NCBI GenBank assembly: GCA_016715865.1
Contig: JADJXM010000005.1
Location: 124,001-188,000, forward strand
Origin: Acidobacteriota bacterium
Lineage (GTDB): Bacteria > Acidobacteriota > Blastocatellia > RBC074
Reading direction: 5' to 3'
Length of the DNA: 64,000 nucleotides
The notes beneath the pieces were generated by a model. The model did no database searches and was not told the origin of the DNA. It was given only the letters and a program-made list of their open reading frames with translations. The position numbers and the translations under genes were made by a program. This document shows positions 37,359 to 49,021 of the stretch, piece by piece (position 1 is the first letter of the stretch; each line of letters begins with the position of its first letter).

Positions 37359-38218
37359 TCAAGGAATACGAACGACTTCGACAGTGCATTGGCACGTGAG
37401 ACCACAGCCGAGGCGACGCTGCCGATGAGCAGCCGTTCGAGTTTGTTGTGGCCGCGCGTGCCGATGAAGATGCAGTCGGCATTCCATTTTTCGGCCTCTT
37501 CGAGGAGCAGCGTTTTCGGATCGGTCACTTCAATGACGGTTGTCACGTCGAGACCCGCCGCCTGCAGTATTTCAACCGCGCGCTGCTGAAGCTTGCGCGT
37601 GTATTCGAGCTGCGTTTCGACCGAATCCATGGGCAGTTCATAGAACGGGCCCGTAGCCGTCACCAGCCGCACCTCTGTTTTCTGTGGCCACCGGCGGGTG
37701 GCCACGACTTTGACGGCCGTTTCGGAATGTTCCGAGCCGTCGAGTCCGATGATCAGCCGCGGAGGCGCTTGCGTGACCTGTCGCTTGCGAGCGACGCGGA
37801 CTGAACAATGTGAATCGGTCACGATCTTGTGGGAGATGCTGCCGAGCAGGATGCGACCGATCCCCGACAACCCGTGCGAACCGACAATGATCAGGTCGGC
37901 CCCCCAGTCTTCGGCCTTCTTGACCACCTCGCCGGCGGGCGAGCCTTCAAGCGCCTCTTCCTGAATCTTCCAGCCAGGGAAGAATGCCTGAACCGCGTCG
38001 GCTGCGCGTTTGGCCAGCGCGAGTGCCTGATCCGGCTTGCGTGGGTGCTTCTGGCCCATGATCTGTTCGATGACTTCGTAACCCGAGGGCGGAGGCAGCC
38101 ATGATTCGGCAACAGAGATGACGGCCGCTTCGGCATCGAGCGGCAGGCCCGCCCGCTGCAAATCGGTCAGTGCGAAATCAGCGTATTCCGACCCGTCATA
38201 GGAGATAAGTATCTTCAT
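37359..38218 (-). CDS. Tandem universal stress protein (UspA x2), single-base frameshift near the 3' end
   Basis: About 286 aa after correction. Two Usp domains: MKILISYDGSEYADFAL with the ATP-type GSHGLSGIGRILLGS, and a second with LIIGLDGSEHSETAV and GTRGHNKLERLLIGS. At the C-terminus the raw frame runs SRANALSKS into the next gene. Inserting one base near 37388/37389 gives SRANCTVEVVRIP and a stop at 37359, matching the normal Usp ending (compare ANCSVEIVRP in the Usp at 42297). Usp proteins bind ATP and accumulate in starvation, stress and low oxygen. The ATG at 38218 has an AAAGGTAG ribosome site. Confidence 0.82.
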
Positions 38219-38230
38219 GATCAACTACCT

Positions 38231-39415
<1,185 letters not shown>

Positions 39416-39514
39416 TTTAAAGCTCCTTGGGGGAAAGTTGTTGTTGATCTCGATGATAATCCACAAGGTTAAACATGAGCCTTTGGCACTCCACCGAAGA
39501 TGAAAAAGCCCTGC

Positions 39515-39584
39515 ATTATCTCTGTGATCTCTGAGTCTCTGTGGTGAAATTAAACCACAGTGACACAGAGATCACAGAGATAAT
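39515..39584. repeat. Long inverted repeat of ATCTCTGTG-type units
   Basis: Two 31-bp arms (39515-39545 and 39554-39584), 28 of 31 positions complementary, with an 8-nt loop. The arms consist of CTCTGTGAT-like units. This would fold into a very stable stem between two minus-strand genes, acting as a terminator for the acyltransferase-like gene or as another short-unit inverted element. Confidence 0.75.
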
Positions 39585-39651
39585 ACAGACCATTTTCAGA
39601 GCAGAGCGTTCTTTCATTCGTGTTTCTTTGTGAACTTTGTGGATGATTATA

Positions 39652-40776
39652 TTACACCTTAATGAAGATCCGCCGGCGATAGAGGATCGTCATGATTCCA
39701 AGCCAGAAAAGGACATAACATACAGCAAAAACCAGCGAAGCGTTGATCGGAGAGAGCCATGAGGCGAAGATCGAACGATATATCCATTCCTTGAGATTTC
39801 CCCCGCCGGCCGGAATGACACTCAGCAAATCAGCGAAGACCCCCGACAGGGCATAGAGCGCCAGCGCATTGACGCCGAAGATAATGAATGGTTTGGCCCA
39901 GCGCTGTCGCTGCTTGATATCGATCAGCCAGTAGCAGAAGGCGAGCGTCTGGAGCGCCATCCCGGCCGTGAAGACGACATACGAGCTTGTCCAGAGAGCC
40001 TTGTTGATCGGAAAAGCCATATCCCAGAACCAGCCCGTCACGATGCAGAGCAGGCCGGCGCCGAACATCGCGGCAGTCTTATCGAGCGGCTCGCGATCGG
40101 TCTGCAGCCAGCGTCCGGTCAGGACGCCCGCCAGACAGGTCGAAATGGCCGGGATGGTGCTCAAAATTCCTTCAGGATCGTACTGTGGCTTGTAGATGTG
40201 GCCGGGCAGGAGCGTCCTGTCCACCCACGACGCCAGGCTTCCCTCCATCGACAGGTCACCCGGCGCAAACCCTGGCGCCGGTATGGTCTTCATGACGATC
40301 CAGTAGAACAGCAGCAGAACCACGGAGATGATCGCCTGCGCACGCAGCCCCGTTTTGAGGTAGATGATTGATGCGAAAAGATAACAGAGCGCAATCCTCT
40401 GCAGCACGCCGGGGATACGCAACTCCGACGGGGTCATCCACTGATAAGGAATAGCGTTCAGAACAAGGCCGATGACGAAGATCAGCGCCGATCGTCGCAG
40501 GATTTTAAGATAGAGGTCATGCAGGCTGCCTCCGCTCGCGACTCGCCTCTGAAATGCCAGTGGGATTGCCACGCCAACGATGAAAACGAAGAATGGGAAG
40601 ACCAGATCGGTCGGAGTCCAGCCGTCCCATGAAGCGTGCTGCAGCGGCGGATAGACAGCATCCCAGCTTCCGGGGTTGTTGACCAGAACCATACCCGCGA
40701 TCGTCAGACCGCGAAAGACATCCAGCGAAAGCATCCGGCCCGCAAGCACCGGTTTCGATTCAGGCTCATCTGCCAT
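39652..40776 (-). CDS. NagX/HGSNAT-like membrane acyltransferase (DUF5009 type)
   Basis: 374 aa with about ten hydrophobic segments. The first carries LSLDVFRGLTIAGMVLVNN and is followed by the HASWDGWTPTDLVFPFFVFIVG signature of heparan-alpha-glucosaminide N-acetyltransferase relatives. These multi-pass enzymes are thought to use cytoplasmic acetyl-CoA to acetylate sugars or amino sugars on the other side of the membrane. There is no adjacent amino-sugar pathway, so the acceptor is unknown. The gene ends close to the hairpin at 39515-39584, which may terminate it. Confidence 0.85.
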   Translation of the reverse strand: MADEPESKPVLAGRMLSLDVFRGLTIAGMVLVNNPGSWDAVYPPLQHASWDGWTPTDLVFPFFVFIVGVAIPLAFQRRVASGGSLHDLYLKILRRSALIFVIGLVLNAIPYQWMTPSELRIPGVLQRIALCYLFASIIYLKTGLRAQAIISVVLLLFYWIVMKTIPAPGFAPGDLSMEGSLASWVDRTLLPGHIYKPQYDPEGILSTIPAISTCLAGVLTGRWLQTDREPLDKTAAMFGAGLLCIVTGWFWDMAFPINKALWTSSYVVFTAGMALQTLAFCYWLIDIKQRQRWAKPFIIFGVNALALYALSGVFADLLSVIPAGGGNLKEWIYRSIFASWLSPINASLVFAVCYVLFWLGIMTILYRRRIFIKV

Positions 40777-40968
40777 GTCACGTTCCCATCCTATGTGAAT
40801 TTATTGGGATGATATGTCACTTTAATCCGAATTCAAATCGGGGTGGGGGATTTGAGCACCGAACCTGCGAACTTTTCCCGCTAAATTGGCCCATATTGCC
40901 AATGCTGGCCCACCGATGACCGGAAATCAATAGGTTAGCTGCGGCATCCATCTTGCATTGTATTTTTA

Positions 40969-40974
40969 TATAAT
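40969..40974 (+). promoter_or_regulatory. Consensus -10 box TATAAT
   Basis: A perfect TATAAT about 50 bases upstream of the DUF883-type gene, with no good -35 at standard spacing. It may depend on an activator or an alternative sigma factor. Confidence 0.4.
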
Positions 40975-41023
40975 GCGTTTGACCGAAGAATTGTCGAACG
41001 TTTTCAAGAGAGGAGCGTGCAGA

Positions 41024-41338
41024 ATGATTGGAACAGTGAAGGAAGTCGTCAAAAATAATGAGGATGTGGTCAAAAAGGCGATCGATGCCGGTGGAGAACA
41101 ACTGGCTCAGGTCAGCGCAGAAGCGGCGAAACTGAAAGTGAAAGCTGCAAAGGTGATGGATGAAAGCGCTGAAGCCGCTCGCAAGGCATTGTATCGCGGC
41201 CGCCATGCCGCCGAAGAGATGATTGATGAGACTCAATATCGCATCAAACGTCGTCCGTTTGAATCAGTTGCCATAACCCTGGGCGTCGGATTAGGGCTCG
41301 GCGCTCTGGTGGGCTGGCTCGCAGGCAGAAAACGTTAG
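41024..41338 (+). CDS. DUF883/ElaB-YqjD-like membrane-anchored protein
   Basis: 104 aa from ATG 41024, with a GAGAGGAG ribosome site. A long amphipathic helix (about residues 1-75, Ala/Lys/Glu-rich) leads to a C-terminal transmembrane segment (VAITLGVGLGLGALVGWLAGRKR), the layout of the ElaB/YqjD/DUF883 family. Those proteins are induced in stationary phase or stress and in E. coli can bind ribosomes at the inner membrane. The setting, between Usp and Hsp20 genes, agrees with a stress role. Confidence 0.82.
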   Translation: MIGTVKEVVKNNEDVVKKAIDAGGEQLAQVSAEAAKLKVKAAKVMDESAEAARKALYRGRHAAEEMIDETQYRIKRRPFESVAITLGVGLGLGALVGWLAGRKR

Positions 41339-41670
41339 TCGGTTTAACCGGTTGCGAAATCTTTCGCAAATATTGCGTCAAAAACCACAGCCTGAGATCA
41401 TTGACATTATCAGATAGTTGATTATCAACTAGTTGCGGGTAGTTGCGGGCCGTGTCAAACGGCACGAAGCTTGCATTTAAATTGACCGGTAAGAAACTGA
41501 AATCCCGGATTGCGGTCCAACATTGATCGAACATTAAGCGTTGATTTTACGCTTGAAAAATAAAAGAATCGAATTTCTATTGTGTGACCGTCGAGAGGGG
41601 TTTTAAAGATCGTTCCTGGGTGTGAATCCCTTGAGCGAAAAATCGGTAAATTAAGAGGAGGTGAAGTACC
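41339..41670. other. 332-bp intergenic region upstream of the second hsp20
   Basis: No gene fits. The region holds a perfect 15-bp palindrome AGTTGATTATCAACT (41416-41430), followed at once by the direct repeat AGTTGCGGGT-AGTTGCGGG. The motif CTTGAGCG at 41630-41637 is the complement of CGCTCAAG in the other hsp20 promoter region (24021). The rest is AT-rich leader ending in an AGAGGAGGTG ribosome site. Confidence 0.5.
41416..41430. promoter_or_regulatory. Palindromic operator candidate
   Basis: A perfect 15-bp palindrome AGTTGATTATCAACT just downstream of a TTGACA hexamer (41401-41406), with AGTTG half-site repeats following. Consistent with a repressor or activator site controlling hsp20. 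Confidence 0.35.
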
Positions 41671-42147
41671 ATGTTGAAAGGAACTGCTTTAGCACCTTCT
41701 AAAGTAATGAAGGAGATCGCTGTTGATCCGTTCCGCGATTTTCAGCGGAGATTGAATCGGCTTTTCGGTGAGAATGTTGGATTCTGGCCGGAGGGCGGGG
41801 AAGCAATGTCGCTCTCGACCTGGGCGCCGGCATGTGATGTTTTCGAGAATGACAATTCAGTCACGATCAAAGCCGAGCTGCCAGGCGTCAATCGCGAGGA
41901 TGTGAAGGTCACGATTGAGAACAATGTTCTGACTCTTCGCGGCGAGCGCAAGTTCGAAGAGGAAGTCAAGCGAGAGAATTACCATCGAGTCGAAAGATCC
42001 TATGGTGAATTCATGCGCAGCTTCACGCTACCGAACTATGTCGACACTGCCAAAATCAAGGCTGAATTCAAGGATGGAATGCTCAATCTGACATTGCCCA
42101 AACGCGAGGAGGCCAAAGCCAAACAGATTGATGTGGCGATCAAATAA
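41671..42147 (+). CDS. Hsp20 / alpha-crystallin small heat-shock protein (second copy)
   Basis: 158 aa with an AGAGGAGGTG ribosome site. The alpha-crystallin domain has WAPACDVFENDNSVTIKAELPG, the VLTLRGERK strand, YHRVERSYGEFMRSF and GMLNLTLPKREE, closely parallel to the copy at 24160 but with a different N-terminal arm. It is monocistronic, between a DUF883-type gene and a universal stress protein. Two divergent Hsp20s in one region suggest differently regulated holdases. Confidence 0.95.
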   Translation: MLKGTALAPSKVMKEIAVDPFRDFQRRLNRLFGENVGFWPEGGEAMSLSTWAPACDVFENDNSVTIKAELPGVNREDVKVTIENNVLTLRGERKFEEEVKRENYHRVERSYGEFMRSFTLPNYVDTAKIKAEFKDGMLNLTLPKREEAKAKQIDVAIK

Positions 42148-42194
42148 TCGTGAAATTTCATGGTTATGCGAATAGGAAAGTTAATCTGTTCGTC

Positions 42195-42232
42195 ATTAGC
42201 CGCAGACTTCAGTGAGGGGGTCTGCGGCTAAT
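42195..42232 (+). terminator. Hairpin terminator after the second hsp20
   Basis: Perfect 13-bp stem ATTAGCCGCAGAC/GTCTGCGGCTAAT with a 12-nt loop, 47 bases past the stop. No T tract follows, so efficiency is uncertain. Confidence 0.65.
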
Positions 42233-42296
42233 TCGTTAAAGTTTCAGGATTCTCACAAAACAACAAGTCGATTGACCTGCCGGCAAGGAGGGGGAG

Positions 42297-43206
42297 ATGA
42301 GTGATCAGATGAAAATTCTTGTAGCCTATGATGGATCGAGCAGCGCAGAGGCGGCGCTGGATGACCTGCGACGTGCAGGGTTGCCGCCCAAAGATCCATG
42401 CGGTGGTTATGACCGTTGTTGAGCAATGGATTCCCGTGCCGACGAGTTTTGGCGGCGTCGATACGCACTTTACGGAGGGCAGTCCAAGTGAGAGCGAACG
42501 CGCCATACTTCTGTCGCAGGCTGCCGCCAAGCATCTACAGGTTGATTTTCCGGACTGGCAGGTCGAATCCGATGCTCGAATAGGCTCGCCCGCAACGGTT
42601 CTGCTGGATAAGGCTGATGAGTTCAAGCCGGATCTGATAGTCGTTGGCCCGAGCGGCCATTCGACTCTGGGTCGCTGGATACTGGGCAGCGTTTCCCAGA
42701 AAGTGATGACGCATGCGCGATCCTCGGTCCGCATCGGTCGCTTCGATGCTGATAAAGGAGACCAGCCGATCCGGGTTGCGATCGGAGTCGACGGTTCGCC
42801 GGGATCGAAGGTCGCGATCGATGCTGCGCTGGCAAGGGCCTGGCCTGCAGGAACCGAGTTTCGCCTGATAAACGCCGATTTCGAACTGCCCGTCTCGACC
42901 TCTGAAAATCTGGTCGGACCGGTTACTGCATGGATAGAAGATGAACGTGAGAAGGTCGACCGGAACCTGAACCAGGCAGCCGAATTGCTGAAAGCGAAAG
43001 GATTTTCTGTCGAGATTGTCAAGATTCAGGGCGATCCGAAGAAGGTACTCTGCAATGAGATCGAGTCGTGGAATGCGGACTGTATTTTTGTCGGCGCCGA
43101 ACGTCTCGGCATGCTCGATCGAATCCTGCTCGGCAGCATCTCCTCCGCCGTCGCAACCCGCGCCAACTGCTCGGTCGAGATCGTCCGCCCGAAAGGGGTG
43201 AATTGA
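42297..43206 (+). CDS. Tandem universal stress protein (UspA x2), single-base frameshift near the 5' end
   Basis: ATG 42297 has a strong AGGAGGGGG ribosome site. The frame reads MSDQMKILVAYDGSSSAEAAL and then hits a stop after a shift; one extra C in the CCC at 42387-42389 accounts for it. The remainder continues as KIHAVVMTVVEQWIP through two Usp domains (GPSGHSTLGRWILGS; second domain VAIGVDGSPGSKVAI and LDRILLGS) to ANCSVEIVRP. Corrected length is about 302 aa. The stop codon TGA (43204-43206) falls inside repeat element C. Same family as the Usp at 37359. Confidence 0.82.
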
Positions 43207-43388
43207 ATCGCAGAGGCCGCAAAGGGGCAAAGATATACAGGGAAGATCAGTGTTCGAATTATATCCAGTGGGCAATAATCCGGATATTCATATCCCCCAA
43301 AATCTTTGCCCCTTTGCGGCCTCTGCGATCCAATTTCTTTGCCCCTTTGCGATTCAATAGTTCAAAAACTTAGGTTATACAGTACTAA
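43202..43388. repeat. Nonamer-array inverted element, copy C
   Basis: Inverted CGCAAAGG/CCGCAAAGG arms around an 89-bp core (43224-43312) that matches copy B, in opposite orientation, at 88 of 89 positions. The right outer flank (AAAACTTAGGTTATACAGTACT) resembles the outer flank of copy D, so the full element probably extends that far on this side. The left end is fused to the Usp gene and provides its stop codon. Confidence 0.9.
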
Positions 43389-43411
43389 ATCATCCTGGCT
43401 GTCGTGGCATT

Positions 43412-46165
43412 TCAAATCCGCATCGAATCCAGCATCTCCTGAATATGTGATTTCAGAAGAGCCGTTGCCGCGGAGTATCTTTCATCTCCCTGCAATTCCG
43501 CAGGGATTTCAGCCTTTAAATCCAGCGGTTCCCCGAATCTGATCCTGATTTTAGACAAATGTATTCGCTTCGATTTTCTGGGCCAGGCGCGAAAGGCCCC
43601 GTCGATCGCGACAGGGACGATTTTGAGGTCGAGCTCCATGGCCAGGATCGATGCTCCGTCCTTGAACTCCTGCAGCATCCCGTCGAACGAACGCTGTCCC
43701 TCCGGATAAATGTTGAGAATTTTACCGGCGCGCAGTCCCGTTGCGCCTGCTCGCAGGGCGCGCAGCAGATTGATTTCCGGATCTACGGGAATGATGTTCA
43801 ACAGCCGGGCCAGACTTCGCATCAATGGGTTGACGAAATATTCACTCGCACCGACGTGAAAGATGTGCATCAGAACGTTCGGCGGATAGGCTGCGCAGAT
43901 CAGTATCGGGTCGAGGTAGCTCTGATGGTTCGGCGCCACGAGGTACGGTCGCTTCAGAGTCCGCAGATTTTCCTGTCCCGAAACCTCCAGTCTGAAAATG
44001 ATCTTTGCGAGAACATAAATGAGGCGCAGCAATAGGTAGACGGGCCAGACCAGCAGCGTCTTGTTTTTCAGGATCGGTTCCAGAACGGACGAGTCCTGAA
44101 GTGGTGTATTTAGAATCTCGCGCCAGTTGATCGCCTCTGCCGCCTGCCCGGATATCGACGCCCCGGAGGTCGATACTTTGACTATCCCGATCAGTTCGCC
44201 GATAGTTTGAGCCTCGGCCGCCAGTTCAGGATCGAGCGCGGAACCGATCGATTTTTCGATCATGATCAGGGTTTCAGCGCGAGCGAGCGAGTCCATTCCG
44301 AGATCCAGCTCGAGGTTCATTCGAGGATGAAGTTCGTTCGAGTCACTGATATTTTTGCGGATTGCGGTGCTGACGACGCGTCCGGAAGGAGAATCCAGCA
44401 GCGCCTGGTCTTGAGGCATCTTCGCGAATCGCGCTCTTTCCCGGGTCTCTTCGAGTTCGGGTGAAGATGTCTCGATCAGTTTCTGGACCTCGAACCGTTT
44501 GATCTTTCGCGTCGTGGTGCGAGGCAGGGGCTCTGCGCGAATAATATAGTCGCGAACGCGCTGGTATTCGGGCAGGTCGCGACCCAGGTTGTCCAGTTCA
44601 AACCTGATCGCTTCGCGGGAATTGGCGATATGCTGAGATTTCAGGTAATCGAAATCCGGCACTACGACGGCAATGAGTTTCTCAGCTCGCTCGAACGGCA
44701 AAGCAGGATCGCGAACGCCGATGACGCAGATTTCACTGACCATGCGTGATCGTCCGTAATGCGCCTCGACATCCTCCGGGAAGACATTTTTGCCTGAAGG
44801 CAGCTTGATGACATCTTTTTTTCTGCCGACGATGAAGAGGTGACCGCCTTTGTCCAGGCGTCCGAGGTCTCCGGTGCGAAACCATCCGTCTTCTGTGAAA
44901 GCTTCGCGATTGGCTTCGGGATTTTCGTAGTAGCCCGGAGTGACGATCGCTCCGCGAATCAGCACTTCGCCCGCGCCATCCGCGTCAGGTTCGTCTATTC
45001 TGATGCTGACTTCATCCAATGGTGAACCAACTGATCCGATGACGTTGTCTTCGAAACGCGTAATCGTAGCCGCTCCGCATGTTTCGGTCAGGCCATAACC
45101 CTGTAAAAGAGTGAATCCAAGCCGGTGAAAATCGCGTGCGACCAGCGGGTCGAAACTCGCTCCGCCTGAAACCGTCAGCCTCAATCGCCCTCCGAATCCA
45201 TCGTGCACCTGTTTGAAAAAAAGGCGTCCGAGGTTGATTCCGACCGAATCGCGCAGCCGGCCGTTAAGTGCCAGCAGAAACCTGAAGATCAGCCGAATCA
45301 GGCCGGGTTTGCGCGATACCGTCTCGAATATCTTTTTATGAAAGAGGTACCACAGGCGCGGAACTCCGATCAGCGCCGTCACTTCCGCTTCTTTCAGTGC
45401 GTGTTCGATGGCTGCTGTGTTCATATCTGTAACGAAGACGACGCGTCCGCCGATCATCGGCAGCAGCCACAGACTGACGATCTGAGAGTAGACGTGAAAG
45501 AGCGGCAGCAGTCCGAGGGCCGTCTCATTGGCGGAGATATGCATTGCATCCTGAATTTTAATCGCCTCGGAATAGATGTTTCCATGGGTCAATGGCACGG
45601 CTTTCGGAAAACCCGTCGTGCCCGATGTGAACATCAGCACAGCCATATCAGAGGTTTTGACAGCGAGAGGAAGCTGATTGAGGACCTGGGTGACCGGGTT
45701 CCGGGCCCAGTCCTCGAACCTCACCAGCCCGTTTGATGAACCTGCAGGTTGCCCCTGACTGTTCATTAATATGATGTGAATGCGATGCCCCGTCTGCTCA
45801 CAGACCTCTTTGAACCTGTCGAGCGATCCGGCTGAAACGAACGCTGCTCTGGCTTCGGATTTGTCCAGGAAGTTGGCCAGAGCGTCGATCGAACCCGCCG
45901 GATCCAGCGGCACGGCCACCCCCCCGCAAGCCAGCGCTGCGAAATATGCGATCGACCAGTGAGGGTGATTCTCTCCGAGGATGATCACGCGGTCGCCATG
46001 CCTTATCCCCTCCTCAAAAAGATGGCTTGCCAGGCCGAAGATCTGCGCAAGCATACCGCCATAGGTCGTTTCTTCCTTCCTGTCTGGTCCGATCAGCGTC
46101 AGCGCAGTCTTGTTCGGGTGCCTGTTGGCTGTCTCGGCGATCTCATTGAAGATCGTTCGTATCAT
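43412..46165 (-). CDS. Tri-domain acyl-CoA/ACP ligase - acyl carrier - PlsC acyltransferase
   Basis: 917 aa with three domains. Residues 1-560 form an ANL adenylate-forming enzyme: P-loop TSGTTGFPKA (180-189), GYGLTE (356-361), TGDLG (431-435) and TRKIKR with the catalytic lysine (552-557). Residues 590-665 are an acyl-carrier domain with the phosphopantetheine serine in LGMDSL (Ser626). Residues 700-917 are a lysophospholipid acyltransferase with NHQSYLD (746-752) and the YPEGQRS motif. The likely role is to activate a free fatty acid, hold it on the internal carrier and transfer it to a lysophospholipid. E. coli Aas does similar work but without a carrier domain. The carrier insertion is unusual. 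Confidence 0.88.
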   Translation of the reverse strand: MIRTIFNEIAETANRHPNKTALTLIGPDRKEETTYGGMLAQIFGLASHLFEEGIRHGDRVIILGENHPHWSIAYFAALACGGVAVPLDPAGSIDALANFLDKSEARAAFVSAGSLDRFKEVCEQTGHRIHIILMNSQGQPAGSSNGLVRFEDWARNPVTQVLNQLPLAVKTSDMAVLMFTSGTTGFPKAVPLTHGNIYSEAIKIQDAMHISANETALGLLPLFHVYSQIVSLWLLPMIGGRVVFVTDMNTAAIEHALKEAEVTALIGVPRLWYLFHKKIFETVSRKPGLIRLIFRFLLALNGRLRDSVGINLGRLFFKQVHDGFGGRLRLTVSGGASFDPLVARDFHRLGFTLLQGYGLTETCGAATITRFEDNVIGSVGSPLDEVSIRIDEPDADGAGEVLIRGAIVTPGYYENPEANREAFTEDGWFRTGDLGRLDKGGHLFIVGRKKDVIKLPSGKNVFPEDVEAHYGRSRMVSEICVIGVRDPALPFERAEKLIAVVVPDFDYLKSQHIANSREAIRFELDNLGRDLPEYQRVRDYIIRAEPLPRTTTRKIKRFEVQKLIETSSPELEETRERARFAKMPQDQALLDSPSGRVVSTAIRKNISDSNELHPRMNLELDLGMDSLARAETLIMIEKSIGSALDPELAAEAQTIGELIGIVKVSTSGASISGQAAEAINWREILNTPLQDSSVLEPILKNKTLLVWPVYLLLRLIYVLAKIIFRLEVSGQENLRTLKRPYLVAPNHQSYLDPILICAAYPPNVLMHIFHVGASEYFVNPLMRSLARLLNIIPVDPEINLLRALRAGATGLRAGKILNIYPEGQRSFDGMLQEFKDGASILAMELDLKIVPVAIDGAFRAWPRKSKRIHLSKIRIRFGEPLDLKAEIPAELQGDERYSAATALLKSHIQEMLDSMRI

Positions 46166-46268
46166 AAATAGCCTCCAATGCAGTCAAAGCGGATTCACAT
46201 TATCTTCACTGCAAGCATGATGCCGGACCCAGCCTCAAGAAGTTAGCGTTGCCGAGTGCGTAAAGATC

Positions 46269-46281
46269 CTCAATAATTGAG
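46269..46281. promoter_or_regulatory. Short palindrome CTCAATAATTGAG
   Basis: A perfect 13-bp palindrome in the 274-bp divergent region between the acyl-ligase fusion and the BCAM0308-type gene. Possible operator; nothing else is recognised in this gap. Confidence 0.3.
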
Positions 46282-46439
46282 AAAAAGCACACATTTTGAG
46301 GCCGTTATGTCCGGCAGACCGCTGGTTTCTCTATGTTTATCAATGGTTTAAACATCACGACATCGGCACGGTGATTGCGATCATCCTGATTGATGGTATG
46401 CAAGCGGTTAATGAATGATGTGTCAAAAAGAGGTGTTTT

Positions 46440-46940
46440 ATGAAAAGCAACAAACAATATACGGACAGTTTCAAGAAGAGAGTGGACCACGAAGCCGGAA
46501 AGCATCGCGGCGATCTTGCGATGAAAGAACCGGCTGTCTGCGAAACCTGCGGAAACATCTATGTCAATAGGCGCTGGCTACGCGCCGGATCGGATGTCGT
46601 GGTTTCCGATCCGCACACCGTCATTTGTCCGGCATGTGTCGCAAAACGGGATAATATCACGAGCGGATATGTCCATCTTGAAGGTCATTTTGTTCGTGAT
46701 CATTGGGATGAGATCAAAAAGCTGCTCGATAACGAGGCCGATCGGGCCGCCGATGACAATCCTCTGGCTCGAATCATGGCATTCGAAAAAGAGCGTGATG
46801 ATGCCTTCACGGTCAGAACGACGACCGAGCATCTCGCACAGCGCCTCGGCAACTCGGTCAAAAAGGCGTTCGATGGCGACATTCGCTATGATTTCTCGCA
46901 TGAAAACAAACTGGCCCATGTCTGGTGGCTGCGAAATTGA
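46440..46940 (+). CDS. BCAM0308-family zinc-ribbon protein
   Basis: 166 aa with an AGAGGTG ribosome site. Two CxxC pairs (Cys34/37 and Cys63/66) form a zinc ribbon resembling the one in NMD3. The C-terminal part has the family blocks NPLARIMAFEKE, VRTTTEHLAQRLGNSVKKAF and a final VWWLR strand. The family is named after Burkholderia cenocepacia BCAM0308, a gene of the low-oxygen-activated locus, and its function is unknown; RNA or ribosome binding is a guess from the NMD3-like ribbon. It is followed 18 bases later by a metallothionein gene, so a two-gene operon is likely. Confidence 0.85.
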   Translation: MKSNKQYTDSFKKRVDHEAGKHRGDLAMKEPAVCETCGNIYVNRRWLRAGSDVVVSDPHTVICPACVAKRDNITSGYVHLEGHFVRDHWDEIKKLLDNEADRAADDNPLARIMAFEKERDDAFTVRTTTEHLAQRLGNSVKKAFDGDIRYDFSHENKLAHVWWLRN

Positions 46941-46958
46941 ACGCCCCGAGGGGAAAAT

Positions 46959-47126
46959 ATGCCTGAAAAGACTGATAAATGCTCGAACCCGGAATGCAAC
47001 TGCGCCTCGAATCTCGAGAACGAGTATTGTTCGGAATATTGCGAGCGGGTGGTGCACGATCCGGAAGTCGGATGCCGTTGCGGGCACCCCGAATGCCGCC
47101 AGGAAGCGACTCAACCGGCGTCCTGA
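46959..47126 (+). CDS. Bacterial metallothionein (SmtA-like), 55 aa
   Basis: Too short for ordinary gene finding but convincing. A GAGGGG ribosome site lies five bases before the ATG. The protein has eight cysteines (8, 13, 15, 24, 28, 39, 41, 46) and two histidines, in the order CxxxxCxC, YCSEYC, then CRCGHPEC. This is the spacing of prokaryotic metallothioneins such as cyanobacterial SmtA (YCS..C followed by GC.CGH..C). Such proteins bind Zn(II), Cd(II) or Cu(I) in a four-metal cluster. The gene starts 18 bases after the BCAM0308-type zinc protein, suggesting joint expression and possibly zinc exchange between them. No SmtB-type repressor gene is seen. Confidence 0.88.
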   Translation: MPEKTDKCSNPECNCASNLENEYCSEYCERVVHDPEVGCRCGHPECRQEATQPAS

Positions 47127-47174
47127 TCGCGATCAATTACTCGATCGGTATTGATAGCAACGCCAGGAGATACG

Positions 47175-47202
47175 ACTGGAAACTGCAAACTGGAAACTGG
47201 AA
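47175..47202 (+). repeat. GGAAACT heptamer array at the acsA start
   Basis: Four tandem heptamers ACTGGAA, ACTGCAA, ACTGGAA, ACTGGAA end three bases before the acsA ATG, replacing a normal ribosome site. It is a single array with no inverted partner close by. Confidence 0.8.
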
Positions 47203-47204
47203 TT

Positions 47205-48999
<1,795 letters not shown>

Positions 49000-49021
49000 T
49001 GATGATGCCCGAGGTCCTGAA

